A stretch of 14,123 bases of DNA from Flavobacterium sp. UBA807 (GCA_002296885.1 DBIH01000090.1:1-14123), one strand, 5' to 3'; shown: positions 1 to 6,485, numbered from the stretch's first letter. The notes: generated from the letters alone by a model not told the origin. Made by a program: numbers and translations.

Positions 1-525
1 AAGGTCTTGGCTTCTTCCTCCAATATCGCGGGTAATTTCGCCTCCGGTATTTCTTCCACCGATGTCAAAAATTGTAGCAAGTCCAATGTTATAACTTTTT
101 TGACCTACTCCGGAATCTGAACCGGTTCCTCTCCCACCAATATCGTTATTGGTATTTTGACAATAATTAGTAGCATAACTTCCTAAACCGCCTGAAGAAT
201 CCCTTCCTCCAATTTCGTAACCATAAGGCAAAGTCGGAACCTCTTGTCTGCCTCCAATGTTATACACATCGGTACTTTTACCACCAATAACAAGAAACCC
301 TGTACCAACGTCACCTCGACCACCAATATCGAATTTATTTTCTGTTGCAGGAGGTCAATTCCCGCCAATAGCTACATGAACTTCAGGTTCAGGCGTTTTA
401 CTTCCGCCAATTGGGTTAATAATTACATGGGGTTGGGTTGTCTGTGCAATCCCAATAAAGCTGCATAAAGCAACCAAAAAAAGAAACATCGTTTGTTTCA
501 GATTTTTAAAAACATTTGTTTTCAT
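1..525 (-). pseudogene. Secreted IGGR-repeat protein, interrupted by in-frame TGA and cut by window edge
   Basis: Reading leftward from ATG at 525-523, the frame stays open for 175 codons to the window edge except for one TGA at 357-355 (codon 57). The first ~28 residues are a convincing signal peptide (positive start, hydrophobic core, end near GIAQ). The rest is low-complexity Gly/Asn-rich sequence with nine IGG motifs plus one degenerate copy (mostly DIGGR, NIGGR, EIGGR, VIGGK), irregularly spaced 10-24 residues apart. Two IGG copies lie before the stop and the rest after it, in the same frame, so the stop splits one protein and does not separate two genes. No good start codon follows the stop. 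It may be a true nonsense mutation or a single-base sequencing error. It begins 11 bp after the DUF5675 gene and is probably co-transcribed with it. Function is unknown; a surface or exported role is inferred from the signal peptide. Confidence 0.7.
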
Positions 526-536
526 AAGAATAAAAT

Positions 537-932
537 TTAAGATTTGATGATGATTAAAACTCGTTGCTTTTCATCTAATGCTTTATAAACAATAGTATTA
601 AGCTTAGTAAAAGCTTTTCGGGATTGTAAACCTAAACCGGCTCCCGAAATTTTTGTAACCGGTGCAATACAGCCATTTAATTCTTTCAAAGCATTATTGG
701 CAGGATGAAACAGAATCAGACTTCTGTTTTTTACTTCAATTAATTCCAAATGCCATTGGAACTTTTTGCTAAATCGCTTTCTTATAAAATATTTCCCTTC
801 AGGAATGCAGGAAACCTTCGTTTCGTTATTCTTCCAAGGCAATTCAATTGTGTAGCAAATCAATTTGCCCTCGCATTCGAGTTTGCCATTAGTTCCTTCC
901 GGGAAATAAGTTCTGGTTAATAAAATAACCAT
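537..932 (-). CDS. DUF5675 family protein
   Basis: A 131-aa protein without signal peptide or membrane segment. It shows the DUF5675 pattern: LTRTYFPEGTNG at residues 5-16, TIELPW at 28-33, SCIPEGKY at 41-48, HPAN at 76-79 and GCIAPV at 87-92. The family occurs in bacteria and phages and has no settled function. The spaced His (76) and Gly-Cys-Ile (87-89) resemble the catalytic His/Cys arrangement of L,D-transpeptidase-like enzymes; that link is my inference. Its ATG (932-930) shares its first base with the TAA of the upstream gene (TAATG), which suggests translational coupling, and the IGGR-repeat gene follows 11 bp later. The three genes form one leftward operon inside the putative integrated element. 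Length matches the short cellular form of the family. Confidence 0.8.
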   Translation of the reverse strand: MVILLTRTYFPEGTNGKLECEGKLICYTIELPWKNNETKVSCIPEGKYFIRKRFSKKFQWHLELIEVKNRSLILFHPANNALKELNGCIAPVTKISGAGLGLQSRKAFTKLNTIVYKALDEKQRVLIIIKS

Positions 933-1693
933 TACACACCACTATCAACTTTCGCAATTGATAACGGGTTAAAAGCACCGTTTTTAAGCGGATACATTTG
1001 ACCATTAACTTCTTGGTAGAATTCAATTCCTAACACCAAGAAAAGAGGTTTTGTACTGGCAGCTGTCACGACATTCGTTTGGCTGATAGCTGCCGTTGCG
1101 TTAGCATCCCACGGCAGAATAGCAGTTTCTGAAGTTTCCACTATAAAAGTTTCTGCTTCAAAATCAATTTCTGCTCCACCGGAAATGATCTTAAAGTGTG
1201 TAGTTCCCGATGGTGCCGCAATCATGTTAATCGGGACAAATGACGGAACATCAACAGTGATTTCACCTGCAACACGATCAATAGCAGCTGTAAAAGGAGC
1301 ATATAAACTGGTTCCAAGTTTACCACGAATGTTAAACTCAAATCCCAACAGTAATTCCGCCTCCCCGTCAATTACATTTCTAAGACCTCTTTCACTTACT
1401 AAATCAGCTTGGATAACTTTAACCATAGCTTGAGTAAGTCGACTTACCATTCTGCCATCAGCAGAGTTCAATAGCAACGCTCGTAGTGCGGTTCTAAGCA
1501 ATTTTCCGGCCTTCCCAGCCCTTCCAAATTCAGAACCGTTTTCACGCGTTCTTTGAAACGCAGGGTCATTTTCTATCCTGCTTTTTTCGATACCTCCCTT
1601 CTCGCGGGCAAGGTGCCCGTCTTGCGAAGTTTTGTAAAAAGTAATACCTCCGATAGTACCTTTTAATTTAATTATGCCTTTCTGTCTTGCCAT
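932..1693 (-). CDS. Conserved hypothetical protein of Bacteroidota (MARQKG-type)
   Basis: A 253-aa soluble protein of unknown function. It starts MARQKGIIKLKGTIGG and continues into a conserved-looking basic segment (FYKTSQDGHLAREKGG, residues 19-34, and RTRENGSEFGRAGKAGK, 48-64). A more variable, beta-rich C-terminal half (about 110-253) follows. I recognise this N-terminal type as a recurrent hypothetical protein in Flavobacteriaceae and Chitinophagaceae, but no function is established. No signal peptide or membrane segment is present. The basic, Gly-rich front half would suit nucleic-acid binding or a structural (tail-like) role, but nothing in the sequence settles that. It is the first gene of a leftward operon. 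Its TAA overlaps the ATG of the DUF5675 gene by one base. The start at 1693 is the only ATG that preserves the conserved N-terminus. Confidence 0.8.
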   Translation of the reverse strand: MARQKGIIKLKGTIGGITFYKTSQDGHLAREKGGIEKSRIENDPAFQRTRENGSEFGRAGKAGKLLRTALRALLLNSADGRMVSRLTQAMVKVIQADLVSERGLRNVIDGEAELLLGFEFNIRGKLGTSLYAPFTAAIDRVAGEITVDVPSFVPINMIAAPSGTTHFKIISGGAEIDFEAETFIVETSETAILPWDANATAAISQTNVVTAASTKPLFLVLGIEFYQEVNGQMYPLKNGAFNPLSIAKVDSGV

Positions 1694-1842
1694 AATTTCT
1701 AAACTTTTGATTAATACTCATTTTAACAATTCACTTTCATTTCAATAATCGTTGCAACTAAATCCCGAATGATTTAATCAAAGATTCAGACAGAAAAAGT
1801 TCATATCAAATACCTCGTTATCAAAAGCAACTAAAACCACAA

Positions 1843-1862
1843 ATTATCGCTTATTATCGCTT
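1843..1862. repeat. Tandem 10-bp direct repeat (ATTATCGCTT x2)
   Basis: Two exact, directly adjacent copies of ATTATCGCTT occupy 1843-1852 and 1853-1862. They lie about 22 bp upstream of a TAnnTTTG-type box and between two divergent transcription units. The position suits an operator or an iteron-like protein-binding site; that role is inferred. Confidence 0.55.
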
Positions 1863-1884
1863 ACCACATTAACAAAAAAATCAA

Positions 1885-1892
1885 TAGCTTTG
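1885..1892 (+). promoter_or_regulatory. Candidate -7 promoter box (TAGCTTTG)
   Basis: TAGCTTTG matches the Bacteroidetes -7 consensus TAnnTTTG exactly. It lies 65 bp upstream of the GTG start of the 67-aa gene. No clear TTG appears at the -33 position; the tandem 10-bp repeat ends about 22 bp upstream. Confidence 0.4.
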
Positions 1893-1957
1893 TAATATGC
1901 CATCAGCATAGCAAAGCGTAGGTAAAGGCATAGATAAAGTATTAAATATTAGAAATT

Positions 1958-2161
1958 GTGATACCAAGCAGCACCAGGGTATGTATATATCCAAAAGATG
2001 TGCAGCGCATCATGGGAAAAGAATATACACAGGCAAGATTATATTTATTGAAAATAAAGAAACACCTGAATAAAGAACCTCATCAATTAATCTCTATTGA
2101 AGAATTTTGTGAGTATACAGGATTAAAAATTGAGCATGTAGTGCGTTGCATAGTTGGATAA
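1958..2161 (+). CDS. Small hypothetical protein (CIYPKDVQRIMGK-type)
   Basis: A 67-aa protein starting with GTG. The core CIYPKDVQRIMGKEYTQ (residues 9-25), then KIKKHLNKE and SIEEFCEYTGLKIE (46-59), matches a small-protein type common in Flavobacteriaceae, with a predicted helix-turn-helix-like pattern of short helices. Function is not established; such proteins often sit near mobile elements, and DNA binding is only a guess. The frame is closed by a TAA at 1943-1945, so GTG at 1958 is the best start; no ATG precedes the conserved core. It is transcribed away from the MARQKG-type operon, with a -7 box and a tandem repeat upstream. It is the last gene before the tRNA-fragment attachment site. 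Confidence 0.7.
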   Translation: MIPSSTRVCIYPKDVQRIMGKEYTQARLYLLKIKKHLNKEPHQLISIEEFCEYTGLKIEHVVRCIVG

Positions 2162-2243
2162 AAACTGAACAGCGATTAAGACTGCTAAACCTCTAAAATC
2201 AGTTGAAACTAGTTCAAAAATTAGTATGATTTAGCCCAATAAA

Positions 2244-2275
2244 TTTGTTTGAATAATCAATTATCACTAACTTTA
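2244..2275 (+). promoter_or_regulatory. Candidate promoter reading into the attachment region
   Basis: TTTG at 2244-2247 and TAACTTTA at 2268-2275 are separated by 20 bp. They fit the Bacteroidetes pattern TTTG - 17 to 23 bp - TAnnTTTG with one mismatch in the -7 box. No gene starts downstream before the tRNA fragment, so a transcript would be short or non-coding. Weak support. Confidence 0.25.
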
Positions 2276-2291
2276 CGTCATAAGATTTGAT

Positions 2292-2317
2292 GATTTTTGC
2301 AGTACAGATGCAAAATC
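2292..2317. repeat. Inverted repeat near attachment site
   Basis: TTTTGCA (2295-2301) and TGCAAAA (2309-2315) form a perfect 7-bp inverted repeat around a 7-bp spacer. Allowing one extra T, the outer bases extend the arms (GAT on the left, TC on the right). It lies about 60 bp inside the putative element end and could be an arm-type site for an integrase or excisionase. That role is inferred. Confidence 0.35.
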
Positions 2318-2373
2318 GAGACCCTAGTTTTTAAGGTTTTTGAAACCACCGTAAATTAAGGGATTAGCAGATT

Positions 2374-2397
2374 GGTTCGAATCCTGCTCTCCCCACG
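2374..2397 (+). other. Putative att site: 3' remnant of a tRNA gene
   Basis: GGTTCGAATCC is a canonical tRNA T-loop with the 3' side of its stem. It is followed by TGC, a 7-nt acceptor-like TCTCCCC and discriminator A. The 5' side of the T-stem (2370-2374) does not pair properly, and no anticodon arm, D-arm or GGGGAGA acceptor strand lies upstream, so this is not a functional tRNA. A rho-independent terminator follows directly at 2407, as expected downstream of the original tRNA gene. This is the classic distal junction left when an element integrates into a tRNA 3' end: element to the left, chromosome to the right. The bases also form an imperfect palindrome (AGCAGATT, then AATCCTGCT), which would suit a recombinase core. 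The tRNA identity cannot be told from this fragment. Confidence 0.65.
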
Positions 2398-2406
2398 AAT
2401 AAATAG

Positions 2407-2439
2407 AAAAGCAAGCCAAATAATAAAGCTTGCTTTTTT
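2407..2439 (+). terminator. Rho-independent terminator after the tRNA remnant
   Basis: Perfect stem AAAAGCAAGC (2407-2416) / GCTTGCTTTT (2428-2437) with an 11-nt loop and a T run to 2439. It is probably the terminator of the tRNA gene that existed before integration. Confidence 0.75.
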
Positions 2440-2458
2440 ATTTAGTGGGTTTTCTATT

Positions 2459-2497
2459 TTCAAAGCGTAGCTTTGAAGGATGAACGAAGTCAATCCT
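2459..2497. repeat. Intergenic palindromic repeat
   Basis: TTCAAAGC-GTA-GCTTTGAA (2459-2477) is a perfect 8-bp inverted repeat around 3 bp. It is directly followed by a second imperfect hairpin (AGGATGA at 2477-2483 with TCA-A-TCCT at 2490-2497). Two small hairpins in tandem in a gene-free stretch look like a REP-type element. No T run makes it a terminator. The 2162-2560 gap contains this element, the attachment site and two terminators, and no gene that I can see. Confidence 0.45.
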
Positions 2498-2512
2498 GCT
2501 AAATTTCAATAA

Positions 2513-2542
2513 AAAAACTCCTCAGTTTCCTGAGGAGTTTTT
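2513..2542. terminator. Bidirectional terminator
   Basis: Stem of 11 bp (2515-2525 with 2530-2540, core ACTCCTCAG/CTGAGGAGT) and a TTTC tetraloop. It has an A run on the left and a T run on the right, so it works in either direction. It ends the leftward SIMPL/rhomboid unit 19 bp after the SIMPL stop codon. Confidence 0.85.
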
Positions 2543-2560
2543 CATCATATCATAAACATT

Positions 2561-3253
2561 TTATTCTAAAGCAAAAGTCACACTCACATTCGTATTAATC
2601 TCTAATTCTCCAACCGCCAATGTTTCTCTTGAAGAATCAGCATTTGAAGCCATCGCCATCATTCCGCCTTTATACATTGGCTGTGGGACATAGCTTTGTG
2701 AGTTATCTGTAATCAGCAATGCCTTTCCAATTTTTTGATTCAGGACCGAAACATAATCCTGTGCTTTCTGCTTGGCATCAAGGATAGCTTTTTTTCTTGC
2801 TTCTCTTTCATAATCTTCCATTTTGGATGATTTAAATTCTACTCCACTTATCGAATTAACACCCGCATCGTTCAATCCCATCATGATGTCATCATACTTC
2901 GATAAGTCTTTTAATAATATTGTTAATGATTGGTTAGCCTGGAAATTATATTTCTTTTTATCATAATCATAAGTTTTGTACAGGCTTACATTATTCGTCT
3001 TGTAATCTGTTGCCGGAATTCCGGATTTCTTTAAAAACCTGATCACTTTATCTACTACCTCATCATTAAGGTTTTTTACTTCTTTGGCATCTTTACCGGT
3101 ATTTTGAAATCCTACATTTATCACCACCTGATCTGGTGTTACTTTCACTTTTCCTTCACCGGTAACAGAAATCTGCGGAACCTGAGCTTTTTGTTCCTGA
3201 GCTATTGCTGTCATTCCAAATAATGTTACTAAAATTAATACTGTCGTCTTCAT
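2561..3253 (-). CDS. SIMPL domain-containing (DUF541) exported protein
   Basis: A 230-aa protein with a signal peptide (residues 1-18, ending ...MTAIAQ), so exported to the periplasm or envelope. The rest is one SIMPL/DUF541 domain. Visible marks are the early strand ISVTGEGKVKVTPDQ (28-42), the helix rich in NxxxxKVIxxLKKSGI, the phrase TNNVSLYKTYDYD near 86-98, and the C-terminal end EINTNVSVTFALE. The family includes E. coli YggE (oxidative-stress related) and Brucella BP26, which forms ring-like oligomers; the molecular function remains unclear. It lies 49 bp downstream of the rhomboid gene on the same strand, so it may share its transcript, and a bidirectional terminator follows directly. 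Length is normal for the family. Confidence 0.9.
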   Translation of the reverse strand: MKTTVLILVTLFGMTAIAQEQKAQVPQISVTGEGKVKVTPDQVVINVGFQNTGKDAKEVKNLNDEVVDKVIRFLKKSGIPATDYKTNNVSLYKTYDYDKKKYNFQANQSLTILLKDLSKYDDIMMGLNDAGVNSISGVEFKSSKMEDYEREARKKAILDAKQKAQDYVSVLNQKIGKALLITDNSQSYVPQPMYKGGMMAMASNADSSRETLAVGELEINTNVSVTFALE

Positions 3254-3302
3254 AGTTTTGTTTTTTAAATATTTGTTGTGTGCTTTTCAAAAGTTGTGCC
3301 AC

Positions 3303-3944
3303 TTATAATTTCCCTGATTTTGCCATCACAAAAAGAATGACAATCGGAATCACTAATAATATGACCATAAACATATTCTGCTGTAATATCAATGGCTCTT
3401 TTAATAATGTTATTGCAAATCCCCCTATCGCTCCTCCAAAATGCGCTGTGTGTCCAATATTATCGTTCTTCGCTCTCATTCCATAAATAGAATATAAGAG
3501 GTAACCAATTCCAAAAATATAGGCCGGCAAGGGTATAATTCCAAAAATTCCAATGACCATATCAGGATATATTAAAATCGCCGAATAGATAATTCCTGTT
3601 ACTGCCCCCGATGCCCCCACTGCCCGATAACTATAATCATTGCCATGAAAGACCATAGTCAGTAAACTTCCAAAAATCAGGCTCCCAAAATAGACTAAAA
3701 GAAAACTAGGACTTCCCAACCCGCCAATCACTACTGGTGCAAAAGAATACAAAGCAATCATATTGAAAGCCAAATGGACAAAATCGGCGTGAAGAAATGC
3801 TGAAGAAACCATTCTGATTTGTTCACCGGCTCTGATTGCTCCGACATGGAATTGGTATTTTCTAAAAAAAGATTCATCATTAAATCCTTTTAAACTAATT
3901 AGAACATTGGCTGCAATAATAGCCAACACAAAAATGTTATCCAT
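3303..3944 (-). CDS. Rhomboid family intramembrane serine protease
   Basis: A 213-aa integral membrane protein with about six hydrophobic segments. The rhomboid fold is shown by HADFVHLAFN at 52-61 (His52, His57, Asn61 of the transmembrane-2 motif), GASGA at 110-114 with the nucleophile Ser112, and HTAHFGG at 165-171 with catalytic His168. All catalytic residues are present, so it should be an active protease that cleaves transmembrane substrates in the inner membrane. The size is that of a minimal bacterial rhomboid without extra cytosolic domain. The substrate is unknown. The SIMPL gene follows 49 bp downstream on the same strand and may be in the same operon. The divergent acyltransferase gene starts 135 bp upstream. 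Confidence 0.93.
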   Translation of the reverse strand: MDNIFVLAIIAANVLISLKGFNDESFFRKYQFHVGAIRAGEQIRMVSSAFLHADFVHLAFNMIALYSFAPVVIGGLGSPSFLLVYFGSLIFGSLLTMVFHGNDYSYRAVGASGAVTGIIYSAILIYPDMVIGIFGIIPLPAYIFGIGYLLYSIYGMRAKNDNIGHTAHFGGAIGGFAITLLKEPLILQQNMFMVILLVIPIVILFVMAKSGKL

Positions 3945-4055
3945 CGTTAAATATTTTATTACGTCGTGAGGTTCGGTCTAAATACTTAGAGTGTAAAAAT
4001 AATAATACTTCTTTAGGTTTTGTTAATGTCAGTCTATTAAAAAGAGTTTTAACTT

Positions 4056-4063
4056 TATATTTG
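4056..4063 (+). promoter_or_regulatory. -7 promoter box of the acyltransferase gene (TATATTTG)
   Basis: TATATTTG matches TAnnTTTG exactly, 16 bp before the ATG at 4080. Transcription would start about 10 nt before the start codon, giving a very short leader with no Shine-Dalgarno sequence. The -33 element is not clear. An earlier ATG at 4076 is out of frame. Confidence 0.5.
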
Positions 4064-4079
4064 CATAAATTTTTAATGC

Positions 4080-4961
4080 ATGCAGTTTGTTGTTTTTATA
4101 CTTGTATTTCCCATAATCTGGCTGATTTCCGTACTTCCATTCAGGTTATTTTATATTTTTTCCGATTTCGTCTGTTTGCTTGTTTATAATGTTTTTGGTT
4201 ATCGAAAAAAAGTAGTACGACAAAATCTGGCCATGGCATTACCGCATTTGTCTGATAAGGAACGGCTTAATATTGAGAAAAAATTCTACCGTCATATGTG
4301 TGACATGTTTTTAGAAATGGTAAAAACCATGAACATTTCTGAAAAACAAATTAAGAACCGCTTTCGTTTTACCAATCTGGATGTTTATCTGGATATGGAA
4401 AAACAGGGAAAAAGTATTGCTTTGCTTTGTGCTCATTATGCTTCCTATGAATGGGTAATTTCGATGAATTACTATTCTAACATTGAGGGTTATGGTATTT
4501 ATAAAAAGATAAACAACAAATATTTTGACAGATTGGTAAAAAAAATCCGTTCGAGATTCAAAGCAACGCTGATAACGACAAAAGAAACCATTCCAACGCT
4601 CGAAAAAAATTTCCGAAGCCATCATTTGGGACTTTACGGTTTTGCAAGTGATCAGTCACCACAGGTTAGCAGAACCCATCATTGGGCAAAATTCATGGGA
4701 ATTGAAGTCCCTGTTCATACCGGAGCGGAAATGTTAGCCAAACGATTTGACATGAACATGATTTTTTTACGCGTGAAAAAAGTAAAGCGCGGTTACTATG
4801 AAGCGACTTTAGAATTAATGGCTGAAAATCCTAAATCAGTCCCTAATTATGAGATTTCAGATGATTTTTTGAGAAGAGTGGAACAACAGATTTATGAAGC
4901 TCCCGAATATTATCTGTGGACACACAAACGCTGGAAACACCGAAGAAAAACTACAGCTTAA
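4080..4961 (+). CDS. Lysophospholipid acyltransferase family protein (LpxL/HtrB-like)
   Basis: A 293-aa inner-membrane acyltransferase. It opens with a hydrophobic anchor (residues 1-22, continuing weakly to about 38), then RKKVVRQNLAMALP (42-55), typical of LpxL/HtrB homologues. The catalytic HX4E motif is HYASYE (His119, Glu124). DQSP at 191-194 and the C-terminal WTHKRWKHR are further family marks. LpxL/HtrB enzymes transfer a secondary acyl chain to lipid A; Bacteroidota homologues may also act on other lipids such as aminolipids, so the substrate is not certain. It stands alone, with its own promoter. Its last 11 bp overlap the 3' end of the convergent aminotransferase gene. Length is normal. 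Confidence 0.88.
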   Translation: MQFVVFILVFPIIWLISVLPFRLFYIFSDFVCLLVYNVFGYRKKVVRQNLAMALPHLSDKERLNIEKKFYRHMCDMFLEMVKTMNISEKQIKNRFRFTNLDVYLDMEKQGKSIALLCAHYASYEWVISMNYYSNIEGYGIYKKINNKYFDRLVKKIRSRFKATLITTKETIPTLEKNFRSHHLGLYGFASDQSPQVSRTHHWAKFMGIEVPVHTGAEMLAKRFDMNMIFLRVKKVKRGYYEATLELMAENPKSVPNYEISDDFLRRVEQQIYEAPEYYLWTHKRWKHRRKTTA

Positions 4962-6435
4962 ACCAGTTTTTTACCATTGCTTGTTCCTTACCCAATGATT
5001 CTTTGTGTGCAAATTCGTTTGTTGCCGAATCATATTGATAATCTTTAGCCCATTCTTTATGGTTTTGAGCCAAAGATTTAATGCTGTCACAAACCATTTT
5101 AATTTCTTCAGAAGTAGTTGTTGGATGAATTGACATTCTAATCCAGCCTGGTTTTTTAATCAAATCGCCCGAAGTAATCAGACAAACCAAATCGTGTGAG
5201 GTTTCTTTGTCTACATGCAACAAATAATGCCCATAAGTTCCGGCACAACTACAACCACCACGTGTTTGGATTCCGAATTTATCATTCAGCAATTTTACAC
5301 CAAGATTGAAATGCAGGTCATCAATATAAAAGGAAATCACTCCTAATCGTTCCTGATGCTGATTGGCTAAAATGGTAATGTTATCAATGTTATTCAATTC
5401 CGAAAAAACATACTCAACGATTTCATGTTCTCTGTCAAGAATATTTTTAACACCCATTTGTTCTTTTAACTGAATGGCTAAGGCGGTTTTTATAACCTGA
5501 AGAAAACCTGGAGTTCCGCCATCTTCCCTATCTTCAATATTGTCGATGTACTTGTGTTCGCCCCAAGGATTCGTCCATGAAACGGTACCTCCGCCCGGGC
5601 AATCCGGGATATTATTCTTGTAAAGATTTTTATTAAAAATCAAAACACCTGAAGTACCCGGCCCACCTAAAAACTTATGTGGTGAAAAGAAAATGGCGTC
5701 AAGGTAACCCTCCTCATCCGGATGCATGTCAATGTCAACATAAGGCCCCGAACAGGCAAAATCAACAAAACACACACCATTATTCCGATGCATAATTTTT
5801 GCTACTTCATGATATGGAGTCCTAATTCCTGTTACATTAGAACAAGATGTGATTGAAGCAATCTTGAAACTTCTGTCTTTGTATTTTTCGACCATCTTCC
5901 TGAATTCATCCAAACAGAACAATCCGTCTTCTGATGCCGGAATAACAACAACATCCGCCATCGTTTCAATCCATGATGTCTGATTGGAATGATGCTCCAT
6001 GTGCGAAATAAAAACAATCGGTTTTAATTCTTTTGGAATACTGGTAAACTCCCTAATATTTTCAGGAATCTTAAGTCCGAGAATGCGCTGAAATTTGTTC
6101 ACAACACCCGTCATTCCTGTTCCTGTGTTAATCAGCACATCATTCTCATTGGCATTTACATGGCGTTTGATAATGTTTTTGGCTTCATGATAAGCCATGG
6201 TCATTGCGGTTCCCGAAATGGTAGTTTCTGTATGGGTATTTGCTACAAAAGGTCCAAAATCATTCATCAGTTTTTCCTCTATTGGGCGGTATAATCTTCC
6301 ACTTGCTGTCCAATCGGTATAAACAATTTTCTTTTTCCCAAAAGGCGTTTCAAACTCTTGGTCAATCCCAATGATATTTTTGCGGAATTGATGAAAGTAC
6401 AGTTCTAACTTTGTTTCTGTTGCCGTAGTAATCAT
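4951..6435 (-). CDS. PLP-dependent aminotransferase class V (cysteine desulfurase-like)
   Basis: A 494-aa fold-type I PLP enzyme. Counted from the ATG at 6435, the PLP lysine is Lys254 in SPHKFLGGPGTSG, the ring-stacking His lies in HMEHHSN near 149, and DFACSGPYVDID supplies the conserved Asp that contacts the pyridine nitrogen. A cysteine-rich loop, RGGCSCAGTYGH (about 392-403), sits where cysteine desulfurases carry their active Cys. It could therefore be a desulfurase-like enzyme, but the substrate is unknown. A longer frame from a TTG at 6456 is possible, but that TTG forms part of the -7 promoter box, so ATG 6435 is the better start. At about 490 residues it is longer than SufS/IscS (about 400), and the extra length is mainly C-terminal. 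It is convergent with the acyltransferase gene, overlapping by 11 bp. Confidence 0.88.
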   Translation of the reverse strand: MITTATETKLELYFHQFRKNIIGIDQEFETPFGKKKIVYTDWTASGRLYRPIEEKLMNDFGPFVANTHTETTISGTAMTMAYHEAKNIIKRHVNANENDVLINTGTGMTGVVNKFQRILGLKIPENIREFTSIPKELKPIVFISHMEHHSNQTSWIETMADVVVIPASEDGLFCLDEFRKMVEKYKDRSFKIASITSCSNVTGIRTPYHEVAKIMHRNNGVCFVDFACSGPYVDIDMHPDEEGYLDAIFFSPHKFLGGPGTSGVLIFNKNLYKNNIPDCPGGGTVSWTNPWGEHKYIDNIEDREDGGTPGFLQVIKTALAIQLKEQMGVKNILDREHEIVEYVFSELNNIDNITILANQHQERLGVISFYIDDLHFNLGVKLLNDKFGIQTRGGCSCAGTYGHYLLHVDKETSHDLVCLITSGDLIKKPGWIRMSIHPTTTSEEIKMVCDSIKSLAQNHKEWAKDYQYDSATNEFAHKESLGKEQAMVKNWFKL

Positions 6436-6453
6436 TCTGTAACAATTTGAAGT

Positions 6454-6485
6454 CAAAGATACATTATTTTTAATTTTGGGTACAA
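6454..6485 (-). promoter_or_regulatory. Promoter of the class-V aminotransferase gene
   Basis: On the minus strand, TTG (6485-6483) and TATCTTTG (6461-6454) are separated by 21 bp, an excellent match to the Bacteroidetes consensus. The box ends 18 bp before the ATG at 6435 and rules out the longer TTG-started frame. Confidence 0.65.

Noticed and set aside
355..357. TGA as a selenocysteine or other recoded codon
   Set aside because: No selenoprotein family resemblance and no stem-loop of SECIS type is visible after it; a point mutation or sequencing error is simpler.
183..468. Short reading frames on either strand within the IGGR-repeat region
   Set aside because: They lie out of frame with the signal peptide and the repeats; the repeat-bearing frame explains the sequence better.
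1..525. CRISPR array suggested by regularly recurring CCTCCAATATCG-like motifs
   Set aside because: The repeats are short, variable and codon-phased (IGGR), with irregular spacing; they are protein repeats.
2280..2397. A complete tRNA gene ending at about 2397
   Set aside because: No 5' acceptor strand, D-arm or anticodon arm can be folded upstream, and the T-stem 5' side is mismatched.
6436..6456. Longer aminotransferase starting at TTG 6456
   Set aside because: The TTG is part of an excellent -7 promoter box (6461-6454), so the transcript would start downstream of it; ATG 6435 is preferred.
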